In this document: one piece after another, positions 8,530 to 16,538 of the stretch
Layout of the letters: each line of letters begins with the position of its first letter
Numbering within the stretch: the first letter of the stretch is position 1
From: Tsukamurella pulmonis
GTDB taxonomy: Bacteria > Actinomycetota > Actinomycetes > Mycobacteriales > Mycobacteriaceae
Direction of reading: 5' to 3'
Assembly (NCBI RefSeq): GCF_900103175.1
Contig: NZ_FNLF01000002.1
Location: forward strand, 3,238,136-3,302,135
Length of the DNA stretch: 64,000 nt
Notes under the pieces: generated by a model
What the model was told of the DNA's origin: nothing
The model's input: only the letters and a program-made list of their open reading frames with translations
The model's database searches: none
Translations under genes and position numbers: made by a program

Positions 8530-9186
8530 CATCAACTGGTAGTAGAACGACTCGCGCAGAGGATATTTGGCACACAACTCATACAACTCGATAACTACTT
8601 CGCTGTAGCGCTCCAATTCCATCTGCGCCTCGGTGAGGAGCTCGCACGTCGACACGATCTCTTCCTCCAGTCTGGCAACACTGCCGCGGAGAATTTGTCC
8701 GTGTTTTACCCCTGCAAGGGGCGCACCGCGGATCATCCGCAACGCATGGCGCCCAGTCGACAACGCATCTTCTGCGGAACAGTGCAGCAACGACCTGGCT
8801 TTAGCGACGAGCTCACGGAAACGCAATACGTCGATGTCGAGAGCGTGCTGGTCGAGCGAGTAGCCCGGCGGTTCTGTCCTCACAATGGCAGCCGCATCAC
8901 ATCGGTAATCCAACGCCTCCAGCGCTTGACGCAGCTGGTATACGTACGTTTGCATGGTTGTTGTTGCACTGCGGGGCGGGCTTTCGGGCCACAGTTCTGC
9001 GATGAGTGTTTCCTGCATCACCAACGCACCTGGGCGCAGCGCCAATACTGCGAGCACCTGCTGAACCTTCGGAGACAACGATGCTTCGGTGCCACTCCAA
9101 CCCAACTTCACTGGCCCAAGCAGTCGTACAGCCAACCCGGTAGGCTCCGTCGCAGTTAATCCACCTTCAATGACCTTCACGTGCAT
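8524..9186 (-). pseudogene. SARP family pathway activator, 5' part (interrupted)
   Basis: The ATG at 9186 is preceded by a strong GGGAGG site. The fragment encodes an OmpR-type winged-helix DNA-binding domain (about residues 15-100: VRLLGPVKLGW, LSPKVQQVLAVLALRPG, LIAELWPESPPRSA...TYVYQLRQAL). The first two thirds of the BTAD domain follow, ending at LRESFYYQLMTA, where the IS21 element starts. In the sequenced state translation ends two codons later (WL, then stop). SARPs activate antibiotic clusters by binding 11-bp-spaced heptamer repeats near -35; two such arrays occur in this cluster (10124-10152, 22736-22764). Without its BTAD end the protein is probably inactive, although SARP DNA-binding domains can sometimes act alone. 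Confidence 0.9.
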
Positions 9187-9408
9187 GTACCTCCCGGTAC
9201 GCTTCCACTTTAGGACGAACACTTTGGCGATGGAGGCTGGTCAACATGACAGGTACGTGCGTCGCGCACCTCACCACCTCCAGGTTAGGGAAATGCGGTT
9301 TGCGCCATGCAGGACGCAACTGCATGCCCGGAAACGACTCGATTGCGCAGCGTTACCCCCCGGAAAGCAGCCGCCACGTCTGCCGGTAGCGGTTGTACGC
9401 TTGTACCC

Positions 9409-9423
9409 TATACGTGTGTACCA
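9409..9423. promoter_or_regulatory. putative TetR operator, autoregulatory site
   Basis: TATACGTGTGTACCA matches 12 of 15 positions of the palindrome found upstream of the exporter (5101-5116). It lies 30 bases before the tetR start, in the intergenic region shared with the divergent SARP gene. Confidence 0.45.
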
Positions 9424-9452
9424 CACAAACCTGAACGATGCAGGAGCAAACA

Positions 9453-10100
9453 GTGCCGCGCACGCCTGACCACACTGTGCGCCGCACGCAGATCGCGGAC
9501 GCACTGGTCCGAACCGCGACTCGAAACGGCCTGCACGCAGTCACGATGCGGTCGGTAGCAGCTGAGGCCGGCGTCTCGCTAAGGCTCGTGCAGTACTACT
9601 TCGTCAACAAGGAACAGCTGCTGGCCGGTGCCCTCCTGCATCTTGAGCGCTGCAGTCACGAACGTTGGGCTCAGCGGCTGGCCGACATCCCGCAACCGCT
9701 GCCAGCACGTGCGGTGATTGAAGCGTTCGTTTCCGAGGCTCTTCCCACGGACGAATCGAGCCGGGCATTTCACCAACTGAGTATGTCCTACGCAGTCCTT
9801 GCAATGACGAACCCTCAGATCGCGGAACAACCGTTCATCAGTGGCGTGAGCCGCATCGAGAGCGAGCTCAGCAGCTTGTTCGAGCGCGCAGTCGATACGA
9901 ACGAGATCGCAGCTGGTCGCGATGCTCACACCGAGGCCGTCAGACTGGCGGCACTGGTCAATGGGCTCGGGACTGGCATTCTTGTCGGCCAATACACAGA
10001 CGAAGATGCTGCTCAGGTAGTCGCGTATCACCTCGATCGACTCTTCGATCAGGTTCCTACACGTCTCCCGCCGCCGGCCGAACTCGGCCGTCACGGCTGA
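9453..10100 (+). CDS. TetR/AcrR family transcriptional regulator
   Basis: This protein of about 215 residues has a classic TetR N-terminal DNA-binding domain: QIADALVRTATRNGLHAVTMRSVAAEAGVSLRLVQYYFVNKEQLL. The ligand-binding helical domain follows. I prefer the GTG at 9453 because AGGAG lies 6 bases upstream; an in-frame ATG at 9438 is possible but lacks a good site. It is divergent from the SARP gene and sits upstream of the aryl-acid ligase gene. The shared operator-like sequences suggest it represses itself and the exporter gene, with a pathway product or intermediate as the likely inducer (inference). Confidence 0.9.
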   Translation: MPRTPDHTVRRTQIADALVRTATRNGLHAVTMRSVAAEAGVSLRLVQYYFVNKEQLLAGALLHLERCSHERWAQRLADIPQPLPARAVIEAFVSEALPTDESSRAFHQLSMSYAVLAMTNPQIAEQPFISGVSRIESELSSLFERAVDTNEIAAGRDAHTEAVRLAALVNGLGTGILVGQYTDEDAAQVVAYHLDRLFDQVPTRLPPPAELGRHG

Positions 10101-10123
10101 TGCCGGCAACACGCGCTCGGGTG

Positions 10124-10152
10124 CTTCGATGAAACTTCGACCGCATCTCGAA
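10124..10152 (+). promoter_or_regulatory. candidate SARP box upstream of the aryl-acid ligase gene
   Basis: Three heptamers, CTTCGAT, CTTCGAC and TCTCGAA, begin at 10124, 10135 and 10146, i.e. exactly 11 bases apart. This is the spacing bound by SARP activators. The downstream gene starts at 10175. Confidence 0.5.
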
Positions 10153-10174
10153 GGCCGTCACCGGTACTAGAGCC

Positions 10175-11707
10175 ATGCCCTCACGAGATTCCAATGCAGC
10201 ACCTCTATCCACAATCGTCGATCGTGTAGTTCAACGCGGCGACGGCGATCGCCCCGCCGTGTGGACCGATGACGGTCCTGTGACCTACAGCCAATTGCTC
10301 AGGCTTGTGAAGATCGTTGCGTGGCGCCTTCGCGCCTTGGGGCTCCGCGCACAGGACCGCGTAGTGATCGAACTCGACGACTCCGTCGAGTTGGTTGCCG
10401 CGTTCCTCGGTGCCGTTCGGATGGGAGCGGTCCCTGTGCCGATCAATCCGTGGGCGAATTTCAGCACACAAGCAATTGCACATAGTCATGCCAAATTGCT
10501 CATCAGCGAAAACGCCGAACTGGACATCCCATGTGAAGCGCTCACAGGCACAGAGCTCACGGCCGCCACCTGCCAGGACATTCATCTGCAGGCCCCTCCC
10601 GAACCGGCACATAGTGAGGACCAAGCCTTCTGGCTGTACAGCTCGGGTTCAACAGGTCACCCGAAGGCTGTCGTGCACCTTCACCGTGACGTCTCCGGAG
10701 CGTGCGAGAACTACGCTGGCGAGGTCCTCGGGATGAAGGCGACCGATCGCTGCCTATCCACAGCCAAACTATTCCACGCGTACGGGTTAGGTGGTGGGCT
10801 GTTGTTCCCGCTCTGGCATGGAGCATCAGTCACCTACCTTCGGGGTAAGCCTGGGCCGTCCGCACTATGCGCGGCGATCGGCCAGTTTGGCGTGACGGTC
10901 TTGTTCTCCGTGCCTGCCCTTTACAACGCCGTAGTCCGCCGCGACCACGAGCTTTCGATGCCCTCACTACGCCGGTGCGTATCAGCCGCCGAGCCCCTGG
11001 CGCCCGCAGTCTGGGAGCACTGGCAGCGGAAGACTGGCATCGAGATCCTCGACGGGGTGGGATCGACCGAGATGCTCCATATCTACTGCAGCAACAGGCC
11101 CGGCGGCGTTGTGGCGGGCTCAGCGGGCGTTCCAGTCCCGGGATACGAGCTCAAACTACGGCCCGGCAGGATGGACGACGATGATGGTGAAGACGAACCA
11201 CAGGAACTGTGGGTACGCGGCCCAAGCACCTTCGACCGGTACTGGCACAATCAGCAGGCCACCCGCAGTGCATTCTGTGGGCAGTGGTTCCGCACCGGTG
11301 ACTGCTTTCGCCTCGACAGCGACGGACTGTACTGGTACCTCGGCAGAGTCGACGACATGCTCAAGATCAGCGGTCTATGGATCTCTGCGAATCACATCGA
11401 AGCCCGTCTGGCCGCCCACCCGCTGGTCAACGAAAGTGCCGCAATCAGCGTCGAGGCACGTGGATCGAATCGGATAAAGGCATTCGTCGTCGTTAACGGC
11501 GATCTGATCACGCCCAACGAGAAGCCGTCACTTCTCGCGAGTCTGCGAAAGTGGTGCGCGCAGGGGCTGCCCGCCGATCACGTGCCCCATCATTTTGAGC
11601 TGATCGACGCCTTGCCGAAATCCACCGGAGGTAAAGTGCAGCGGCACATACTGCGCGAGAAACTCACTTCGGCTCCACAATCCGAGTCACGTGAATCGAA
11701 TGTATGA
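10175..11707 (+). CDS. aryl acid (benzoate) activating ligase, EncN-like
   Basis: This 510-residue member of the ANL adenylating family most resembles benzoate-CoA ligases. Core motif YSSGSTGHPK is at residues 155-164, then FHAYGLGGG, the diagnostic DGVGSTEMLHIYCSNRPG region, the hinge GRVDDMLKISG, and the catalytic C-terminal Lys in PKSTGGKVQRHILR. In the enterocin pathway the homologue EncN activates benzoate and loads it on the ACP to prime the type II synthase. The same role is inferred here, since KS, ACP and a MIO lyase are clustered with it. The exact substrate (benzoate, cinnamate or another aryl acid) cannot be read from the sequence. Its 3' end overlaps the convergent SnoaL-like gene by 44 bases. 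Confidence 0.87.
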   Translation: MPSRDSNAAPLSTIVDRVVQRGDGDRPAVWTDDGPVTYSQLLRLVKIVAWRLRALGLRAQDRVVIELDDSVELVAAFLGAVRMGAVPVPINPWANFSTQAIAHSHAKLLISENAELDIPCEALTGTELTAATCQDIHLQAPPEPAHSEDQAFWLYSSGSTGHPKAVVHLHRDVSGACENYAGEVLGMKATDRCLSTAKLFHAYGLGGGLLFPLWHGASVTYLRGKPGPSALCAAIGQFGVTVLFSVPALYNAVVRRDHELSMPSLRRCVSAAEPLAPAVWEHWQRKTGIEILDGVGSTEMLHIYCSNRPGGVVAGSAGVPVPGYELKLRPGRMDDDDGEDEPQELWVRGPSTFDRYWHNQQATRSAFCGQWFRTGDCFRLDSDGLYWYLGRVDDMLKISGLWISANHIEARLAAHPLVNESAAISVEARGSNRIKAFVVVNGDLITPNEKPSLLASLRKWCAQGLPADHVPHHFELIDALPKSTGGKVQRHILREKLTSAPQSESRESNV

Positions 11708-12041
11708 GATTGTCCGTCCCCACAGTCAATGAGAATCGAAATCTGCCGTCCGTTGAGACGGCTCCGTTCCTCCCAGCTTGCGCCTGATCTGCCACCACAA
11801 TGGCCGAAGTCGAACTCAACGAAACCACAATGAGGCCCACGAGATCGAAACGGTCGTTCGATACCACACCTGACCGGTATTTCTCGACCCACTCGTCCTT
11901 GGTCCGGAGCCATCCCATCGGACCAACACCGACGAAGTCAGAAGCCAACACCGCAGCCAAGTCGGCGTCGTCACCAGACAGTTCGGCTTGTCGCCACCGC
12001 TCGACGAGACCAAGAATCTCTGTGGATTCAGGCATCCACAT
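11664..12041 (-). CDS. SnoaL-like / NTF2-fold protein (DUF4440 type)
   Basis: This protein of about 125 residues has the pattern of an NTF2-like cone fold: an N-terminal helix (EILGLVERWRQAELSGDDADLAAVL) followed by SDFVGVGPMGWLRTKDEWVEKY, then beta strands. Such proteins act as small cyclases, isomerases or unknown accessory proteins in polyketide pathways. Starts at 12047 (GTG), 12041 (ATG) or 12035 (ATG) all overlap the end of the ammonia-lyase gene, so it is translationally coupled and last in the encA-to-PAL operon. It overlaps the convergent ligase gene at its 3' end. The function is not known. Confidence 0.75.
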   Translation of the reverse strand: MWMPESTEILGLVERWRQAELSGDDADLAAVLASDFVGVGPMGWLRTKDEWVEKYRSGVVSNDRFDLVGLIVVSLSSTSAIVVADQAQAGRNGAVSTDGRFRFSLTVGTDNLIHSIHVTRIVEPK

Positions 12042-13635
12042 CGCCACCCGAAGGCACTGTAAGTAGCGTCGACACCTCGTCTCCTAGCAAGAATTCTGCA
12101 AGCGCTTCGAGATAGTCGGTAATCGTCACATCTTGGTCGAGATACGGAACGATTTCACGTACCTTCTCATAGAGCACTCTAGTCCACGAACTCAAACCGG
12201 CTGCACCGCCTCGAATGTCCACGGCTTGACAAGCGCACATCAACTCGAACGCGACGACGTACACAGTATTTCGGAGAATCTCACGCGCACGACGAGCGGC
12301 CACGAAACCGAAGGAGACGATATCTTGAAAGTCTGCGGTGGTGGACAGTGATTGTATGGACATTGGCACGGTTAGTGCACGGTTTTCTGCGGTCACTGAT
12401 GCGGTCATGAATTGTCCGCCCATCAGCCCGAGACGAAGACCCGGGTTCTCCTGGCACAGGAACGCCGGCAGGCCGTTACTGTTGGACTGATCAAGGAACC
12501 TGTCGACTCGTCGGTTCGCGAGATTGGTGACAGTCGTCAGTGCGATGGCAAGATGGTCCATGGCCATCGAGATGTACTGCCCGTGGAAGTGTCCGTTGTG
12601 GAAGGCTCGTCCGATGTCAGGAAGAACAATCGGATTATCGCTGGTCGAATTCAGTTCGTTTTCGATCGTTGTTTCGATCCAGTCGAGGCTGTCCAGTACG
12701 GGGCCAAGAATCTGCGGTGTGCAGCGGATAGAATAGGCATCTTCGATTGCCAACTTTTCGGTGCCGGCTGGCACAGTATGGGAGCGACCGGCGCGGCGCA
12801 CAGCGAGCTCTGCTTCGATATCGCTTTCCGAGCGTGCCATCTTGGAGTCATGGAGCCCCTTAAAGATGGTATTCGCCGAAGCCAATTGCCCGCGATGAGG
12901 TTTGACCCTGTGTACCTCTGGACGAAATGGGTCGACGATTCCTGCTAGGCCTTCGACCGAGAGCGCAGTGATAGCGTGATAGATGTCTACCAGTGCGCGA
13001 GCACTACTGTAGGTCAACACGGCGATGCCAACCATCCCGGAGGTGCCATTGATCATGGCCAAACCCTCCTTGTAGCTTAGGTTCGCTGATTCAATTCCAG
13101 CTCGCTGGAGAGCTTCGGCGCCGCTGACTATTTCACCATTGTGGTACGCCTTCCATTTGCCAGTACTCACCATTGCGACGTAAGCCAACGGCCCGAGGTC
13201 ACCGCTAGTTCCCAGGGAACCCTTTTCAGGGATGCACGGCACGATTCCCGCGTTGAGAATGGCGAGATAGATTCGCAGATTCTCAGGCCTAATTGCAGAA
13301 TTGCCTAGCGATAGGGATACGAGGCGACTAATCATGATCGCTCGCGTGGTCTTCTCGTCAAGATAGCTACCGACATTGGTCGCAACAGCCTGAATGAGGT
13401 TTTCCTGGAGTTGTTGAGCGTCCGAAGCGGGAACGAATCGGTCTGCGAAACCTCCGACACTGGTTGTCACCCCATATATGATGCGGCCGTCATCGACGAA
13501 TCCGTCGAGCAAGGCTCGGGATGCGTCGATTCGCGCCCATGCTCGCTCATCAATAGCAACGTGATCGCCGTTGCGGGCAGCGTCGGCGACTTGTCCGATC
13601 GTGACTCGATTGGATGGATCGATAGTCAATCCCAT
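12028..13635 (-). CDS. MIO-type phenylalanine ammonia-lyase, EncP-like
   Basis: This 535-residue member of the histidine/phenylalanine ammonia-lyase family carries the MIO-forming triad as Thr143-Ser144-Gly145 (GTSGDLGPLAYVA). That is the variant of bacterial Phe lyases and aminomutases such as EncP, rather than the usual Ala-Ser-Gly. The catalytic Tyr region is IIYGVTTSVGGF (residues 52-63). The substrate-selectivity segment QENLIQAVATNVG lacks the His typical of tyrosine lyases. The expected reaction is L-Phe to trans-cinnamate plus ammonia, supplying the aryl starter. A good ribosome site (GAGAGGAACCC) precedes the ATG. The gene is intact and lies downstream of the encM-like gene with a 187-base gap. 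Confidence 0.92.
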   Translation of the reverse strand: MGLTIDPSNRVTIGQVADAARNGDHVAIDERAWARIDASRALLDGFVDDGRIIYGVTTSVGGFADRFVPASDAQQLQENLIQAVATNVGSYLDEKTTRAIMISRLVSLSLGNSAIRPENLRIYLAILNAGIVPCIPEKGSLGTSGDLGPLAYVAMVSTGKWKAYHNGEIVSGAEALQRAGIESANLSYKEGLAMINGTSGMVGIAVLTYSSARALVDIYHAITALSVEGLAGIVDPFRPEVHRVKPHRGQLASANTIFKGLHDSKMARSESDIEAELAVRRAGRSHTVPAGTEKLAIEDAYSIRCTPQILGPVLDSLDWIETTIENELNSTSDNPIVLPDIGRAFHNGHFHGQYISMAMDHLAIALTTVTNLANRRVDRFLDQSNSNGLPAFLCQENPGLRLGLMGGQFMTASVTAENRALTVPMSIQSLSTTADFQDIVSFGFVAARRAREILRNTVYVVAFELMCACQAVDIRGGAAGLSSWTRVLYEKVREIVPYLDQDVTITDYLEALAEFLLGDEVSTLLTVPSGGDVDA

Positions 13636-13822
13636 TGGGTTCCTCTCGTAAATCCGCGGGTATCCATATGTTTCGCTCGATCTGGCGGCCGGTTAACCCT
13701 GGCATGTATGTTCGTCGATCTCAGCTGGTTATGCGTTCCGCGACTAGCCGCAAGCGGAACGCCACTGATCGGTAGTAGTCAGAAAGGTGAATCCGTTCGC
13801 CAGGTGGGACGCCGACTGAGGT

Positions 13823-15226
13823 TCATCGTGGCATGAATTCGCCAGCGTCGTCAGCGGGCAAGATATTCGGATTCAGCCGAAAGAAGTTTCCTGGATCATA
13901 TTGCCTCTTAAGAGCCTGAAGTCGACCGTACTTGGTGCGCCCATACGAGTCCGCGGTCCGTCCATCTTCATCTGGATTCATGAAATTGACGTATCCCCCA
14001 GCAAGGAATGGCTTCAAGTCTTCGTATCCAGAGCGCGCCCAGATAACGTTCGCTTCGTCGAGCGTCGGATCGTTCCATGCTGCGGCAAAGCTCACGACGA
14101 ATGGTAAATTCCGGTTGTGATATGCCGTGGCTTCCGAAGGGACTCGTTCGACGGCTCCGCCGAGGTACAGTAGCTCGAGCTGAGAAAACGGCGAAGTTAT
14201 CCGACTTCCATATAGCAGGGCCCGATCGATCAGAGCATCAGGAAGCGCCGCCGCGTATCCGCTCTTTGTGCAAATTCGCTCCGGCACGACCGCTCCAGGG
14301 AATGCGTAAGCTTGCACAGCACGGTAGGGCATGGTTGCTTTCGTGACACCATAGCAGGTTGCCACTGCGGTGATATCTCTGATTGCGTTCTCGCCGTCGG
14401 CCGGATTTCCGACCCAGCAAGCCATCGCACATAGCACGGGGGTGCCCCACATATGTTGGGGCAGTTCAGGCAGCGGCGGAGCCAGACGCAGGTAGAATAC
14501 CCAGGTCAACTCGTCGGGTGCTGTCGGCATATAGTCCCGCCATGTCGTCAGGACATGCTTGGCGTCGTCCAGCGAGAAGTACCCAGAGAAGAAGCGTATT
14601 GGTCCGACGCGGTGCAAAGAGAAGTCGAATTCTGTTACCACACCGAAGTTTCCGCCACCACCGCGCAACCCCCAGAAAAGTTCACTGTTCTCGTCGGCGC
14701 TGGCTCGAACGACGTCTCCTGACGCCAACACCACCTGCGCTGAGTTCAGATTGTCGATTGACAAACCGTACATTCTACTCAACCAGCCGAAGCCACCGCC
14801 GAGCACCAGCCCGCCCAGGCCGGTGTGGGACACAACCCCCGCCGGCGCTGCCAGCATATGAGCTTGCGTTGCTGTGTCGAACGCTCCAAGAAGGCAGCCA
14901 CCCTCGGCTATGGCTGTACGAGAATCCGGATCGACGGTTACCGCTGCCATCCTGTGGAGATCAAGAACAAGTCCACCTTCAACTGTCGAGTGCCCGGCCA
15001 TCGAGTGACCACCGCACCGAACAGCGACGGGCAACTCCTCTATCTGAGCCCATGCGATGGCTGCTCTGATGTCTTCGGGACCAGTCACCTGCGCGATCGC
15101 CACCGGGTGGCGGTCGATCATGCCGTTCCACACCCTGCGTGCCCTGTCGTAAGTGCGGTCCGCCGGCGTGACCACAGGGCCCCTGATCCGGCGCTTGAGT
15201 GAACGCAAATCGGTCGCTCTGGTCAT
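13823..15226 (-). CDS. FAD-dependent oxygenase/oxidase of the berberine-bridge family, EncM-like
   Basis: This 467-residue protein has the PCMH flavin fold. RCGGHSMAGHS places His74 where family members bind FAD covalently (EncM uses His78). GLGGLVLGGGFGWLSRMYG follows. The position of the second, cysteinyl link is SHTGLGG, without Cys, so the flavin should be monocovalent as in EncM. The C-terminal motif YDPGNFFRLNPNI is present. EncM performs the oxidative Favorskii-type rearrangement and directs cyclisation of the poly-beta-ketone in enterocin biosynthesis. The start overlaps the stop of the EncL-like gene by four bases. Length matches EncM closely. The role is inferred from cluster context; generic family oxidases of other function look similar. 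Confidence 0.87.
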   Translation of the reverse strand: MTRATDLRSLKRRIRGPVVTPADRTYDRARRVWNGMIDRHPVAIAQVTGPEDIRAAIAWAQIEELPVAVRCGGHSMAGHSTVEGGLVLDLHRMAAVTVDPDSRTAIAEGGCLLGAFDTATQAHMLAAPAGVVSHTGLGGLVLGGGFGWLSRMYGLSIDNLNSAQVVLASGDVVRASADENSELFWGLRGGGGNFGVVTEFDFSLHRVGPIRFFSGYFSLDDAKHVLTTWRDYMPTAPDELTWVFYLRLAPPLPELPQHMWGTPVLCAMACWVGNPADGENAIRDITAVATCYGVTKATMPYRAVQAYAFPGAVVPERICTKSGYAAALPDALIDRALLYGSRITSPFSQLELLYLGGAVERVPSEATAYHNRNLPFVVSFAAAWNDPTLDEANVIWARSGYEDLKPFLAGGYVNFMNPDEDGRTADSYGRTKYGRLQALKRQYDPGNFFRLNPNILPADDAGEFMPR

Positions 15227-16263
15227 CGTCCTGTCCTCTCAGTCTGGATTACCCCTTCGTGACCGCACAATCGAGCAAGCGCGGCGTCCAGTGTGTCGTT
15301 GTCGTCATCGGACCGCCTACCGGGAATCACTGCAATGCAGGTACTTTCACCAGATGCCACAGGTGGTAGGCGGCGAGCGAGCGCAGTCAGAGACCGACCG
15401 GGCCCGCACTCAATCAAGGTGCAAGGACCGTCGGCAAGCGCGGCGCGCAGGGCGGGACCGAACCGCACTTGGCGTGCGGGTTGCTCCAGCCAGTAGTTGG
15501 GATCGAACGTATGGTCGTCGGGAACGCGGGATCCAAGGTAGCCCGAATACAGTTGGCACCCTGGCCGGCGTACAAAGTTGTGCATTTCCGTGTCCCACTG
15601 CGGTCGCTCCACTGTTTCCAGAATATCATTCATCAAATCGCTGTGAAACGGTTGGAGCGCGTTTACATCTGCGCATGTCACGCCATCACGCATTAGTCGG
15701 CGTCGTACTTCGCGCAGCCCGCTTGTGCTGCCACAAACCAGTACCTGACGCGGTCCGTTGACCACCCCCACGGAGACGTGATCGATTCCCGCGATCCGCT
15801 CTTCTATCTCCTCCTCGCTTCCCGCCACGGCAAGCATTCCACCGGCTGGTGCGTGCTGGTATTGACGAACGAAGCTCGCGATTAATGCTAACGCGTCTCC
15901 GAAGTCAAGTACGCCAGCAACGACGGCGGCAGATATCTCTCCGACACTGTGTCCCAGCAGCCCATCGGGGTGAACACCAGCCTCAATCAGGGTAGAAGCC
16001 AACGCGCAGTTTACCGACAGCAGCAGTGGCTGGGCACGGGTGATGTCGTGGAAGAGCGGCCCGGGATTGTGCTGGAGCCACACTTTCCGGAGAGCGGGGT
16101 CGTCGAGGATGTCGAACGCCTGATCCATCACGGTGGTGAACGTTTCGTTGATTCCGTACAGGTCTGCGGCCATTCGTGGCTGCTGCGCCCCTTGGCCCGG
16201 GAAGAGAAATACTGTTCGCCGGCGGTTGCTGCTCGCGCTGGTCGAGTCAGGGTTGGCTGTCAC
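15223..16263 (-). CDS. acyltransferase-fold protein, EncL-like (editing thioesterase of the PKS)
   Basis: The frame is open from 16320, but the GTG at 16263 overlaps the ACP stop by four bases (GTGA) and gives a 346-residue protein starting MTANPDSTSA. Residues 18-30 are VFLFPGQGAQQPR and GHSVGE contains the nucleophile Ser106, as in malonyl/acyl transferases. Position 177-181 reads NGPRQ, typical of the fold. In the enterocin system the homologue EncL was described as a type II thioesterase that removes acetyl from the ACP and so favours aryl starter units. This role, or a true acyltransferase role, is inferred. It is co-transcribed between the ACP and the EncM-like gene. Confidence 0.85.
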   Translation of the reverse strand: MTANPDSTSASSNRRRTVFLFPGQGAQQPRMAADLYGINETFTTVMDQAFDILDDPALRKVWLQHNPGPLFHDITRAQPLLLSVNCALASTLIEAGVHPDGLLGHSVGEISAAVVAGVLDFGDALALIASFVRQYQHAPAGGMLAVAGSEEEIEERIAGIDHVSVGVVNGPRQVLVCGSTSGLREVRRRLMRDGVTCADVNALQPFHSDLMNDILETVERPQWDTEMHNFVRRPGCQLYSGYLGSRVPDDHTFDPNYWLEQPARQVRFGPALRAALADGPCTLIECGPGRSLTALARRLPPVASGESTCIAVIPGRRSDDDNDTLDAALARLCGHEGVIQTERTGR

Positions 16264-16505
16264 GGTGCTGTGTTGTCGTTGACCCAGCGCAGTAGCTCCT
16301 CCGGCGTCGTGAAGTCCCACAACGTTTCGTCCGGAATCACGATACCGTGCTCGCGTTTGAGCTGCGAGGAGGTTTCCATCAACGCTAGGGAGTCGAATCC
16401 TAGGTCGGCGAATTCGGTCTTCTCAAATTCGCCATCGAGAACGACCGACTCATCCTCGCCCGCGCTGGCGATCATGGCCTTGCGTAGATCATCGGAATTC
16501 AACAT
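16260..16505 (-). CDS. acyl carrier protein of a type II PKS, EncC-like
   Basis: This 81-residue acidic protein has the phosphopantetheine site DLGFDSLALME with Ser39. Predicted helices surround it, and the C-terminal segment WDFTTPEELLRWVNDN is typical of aromatic PKS ACPs. It carries the starter and growing poly-beta-ketone chain. A GAAAGGTGC ribosome site precedes the ATG. It follows the KS-beta gene by 33 bases and overlaps the next gene by four bases, so it is part of one operon. Confidence 0.95.
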   Translation of the reverse strand: MLNSDDLRKAMIASAGEDESVVLDGEFEKTEFADLGFDSLALMETSSQLKREHGIVIPDETLWDFTTPEELLRWVNDNTAP

Positions 16506-16538
16506 TTTGCACCTTTCGTGGGGGTGGAAATTTGTACA

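Noticed and set aside
10175-11707. Ligase as a fatty acid-CoA ligase of host metabolism
   Set aside because: The GSTEMLHIYCSN region matches the benzoate-CoA ligase group, and the gene sits within the PKS cluster with the same low-GC style.
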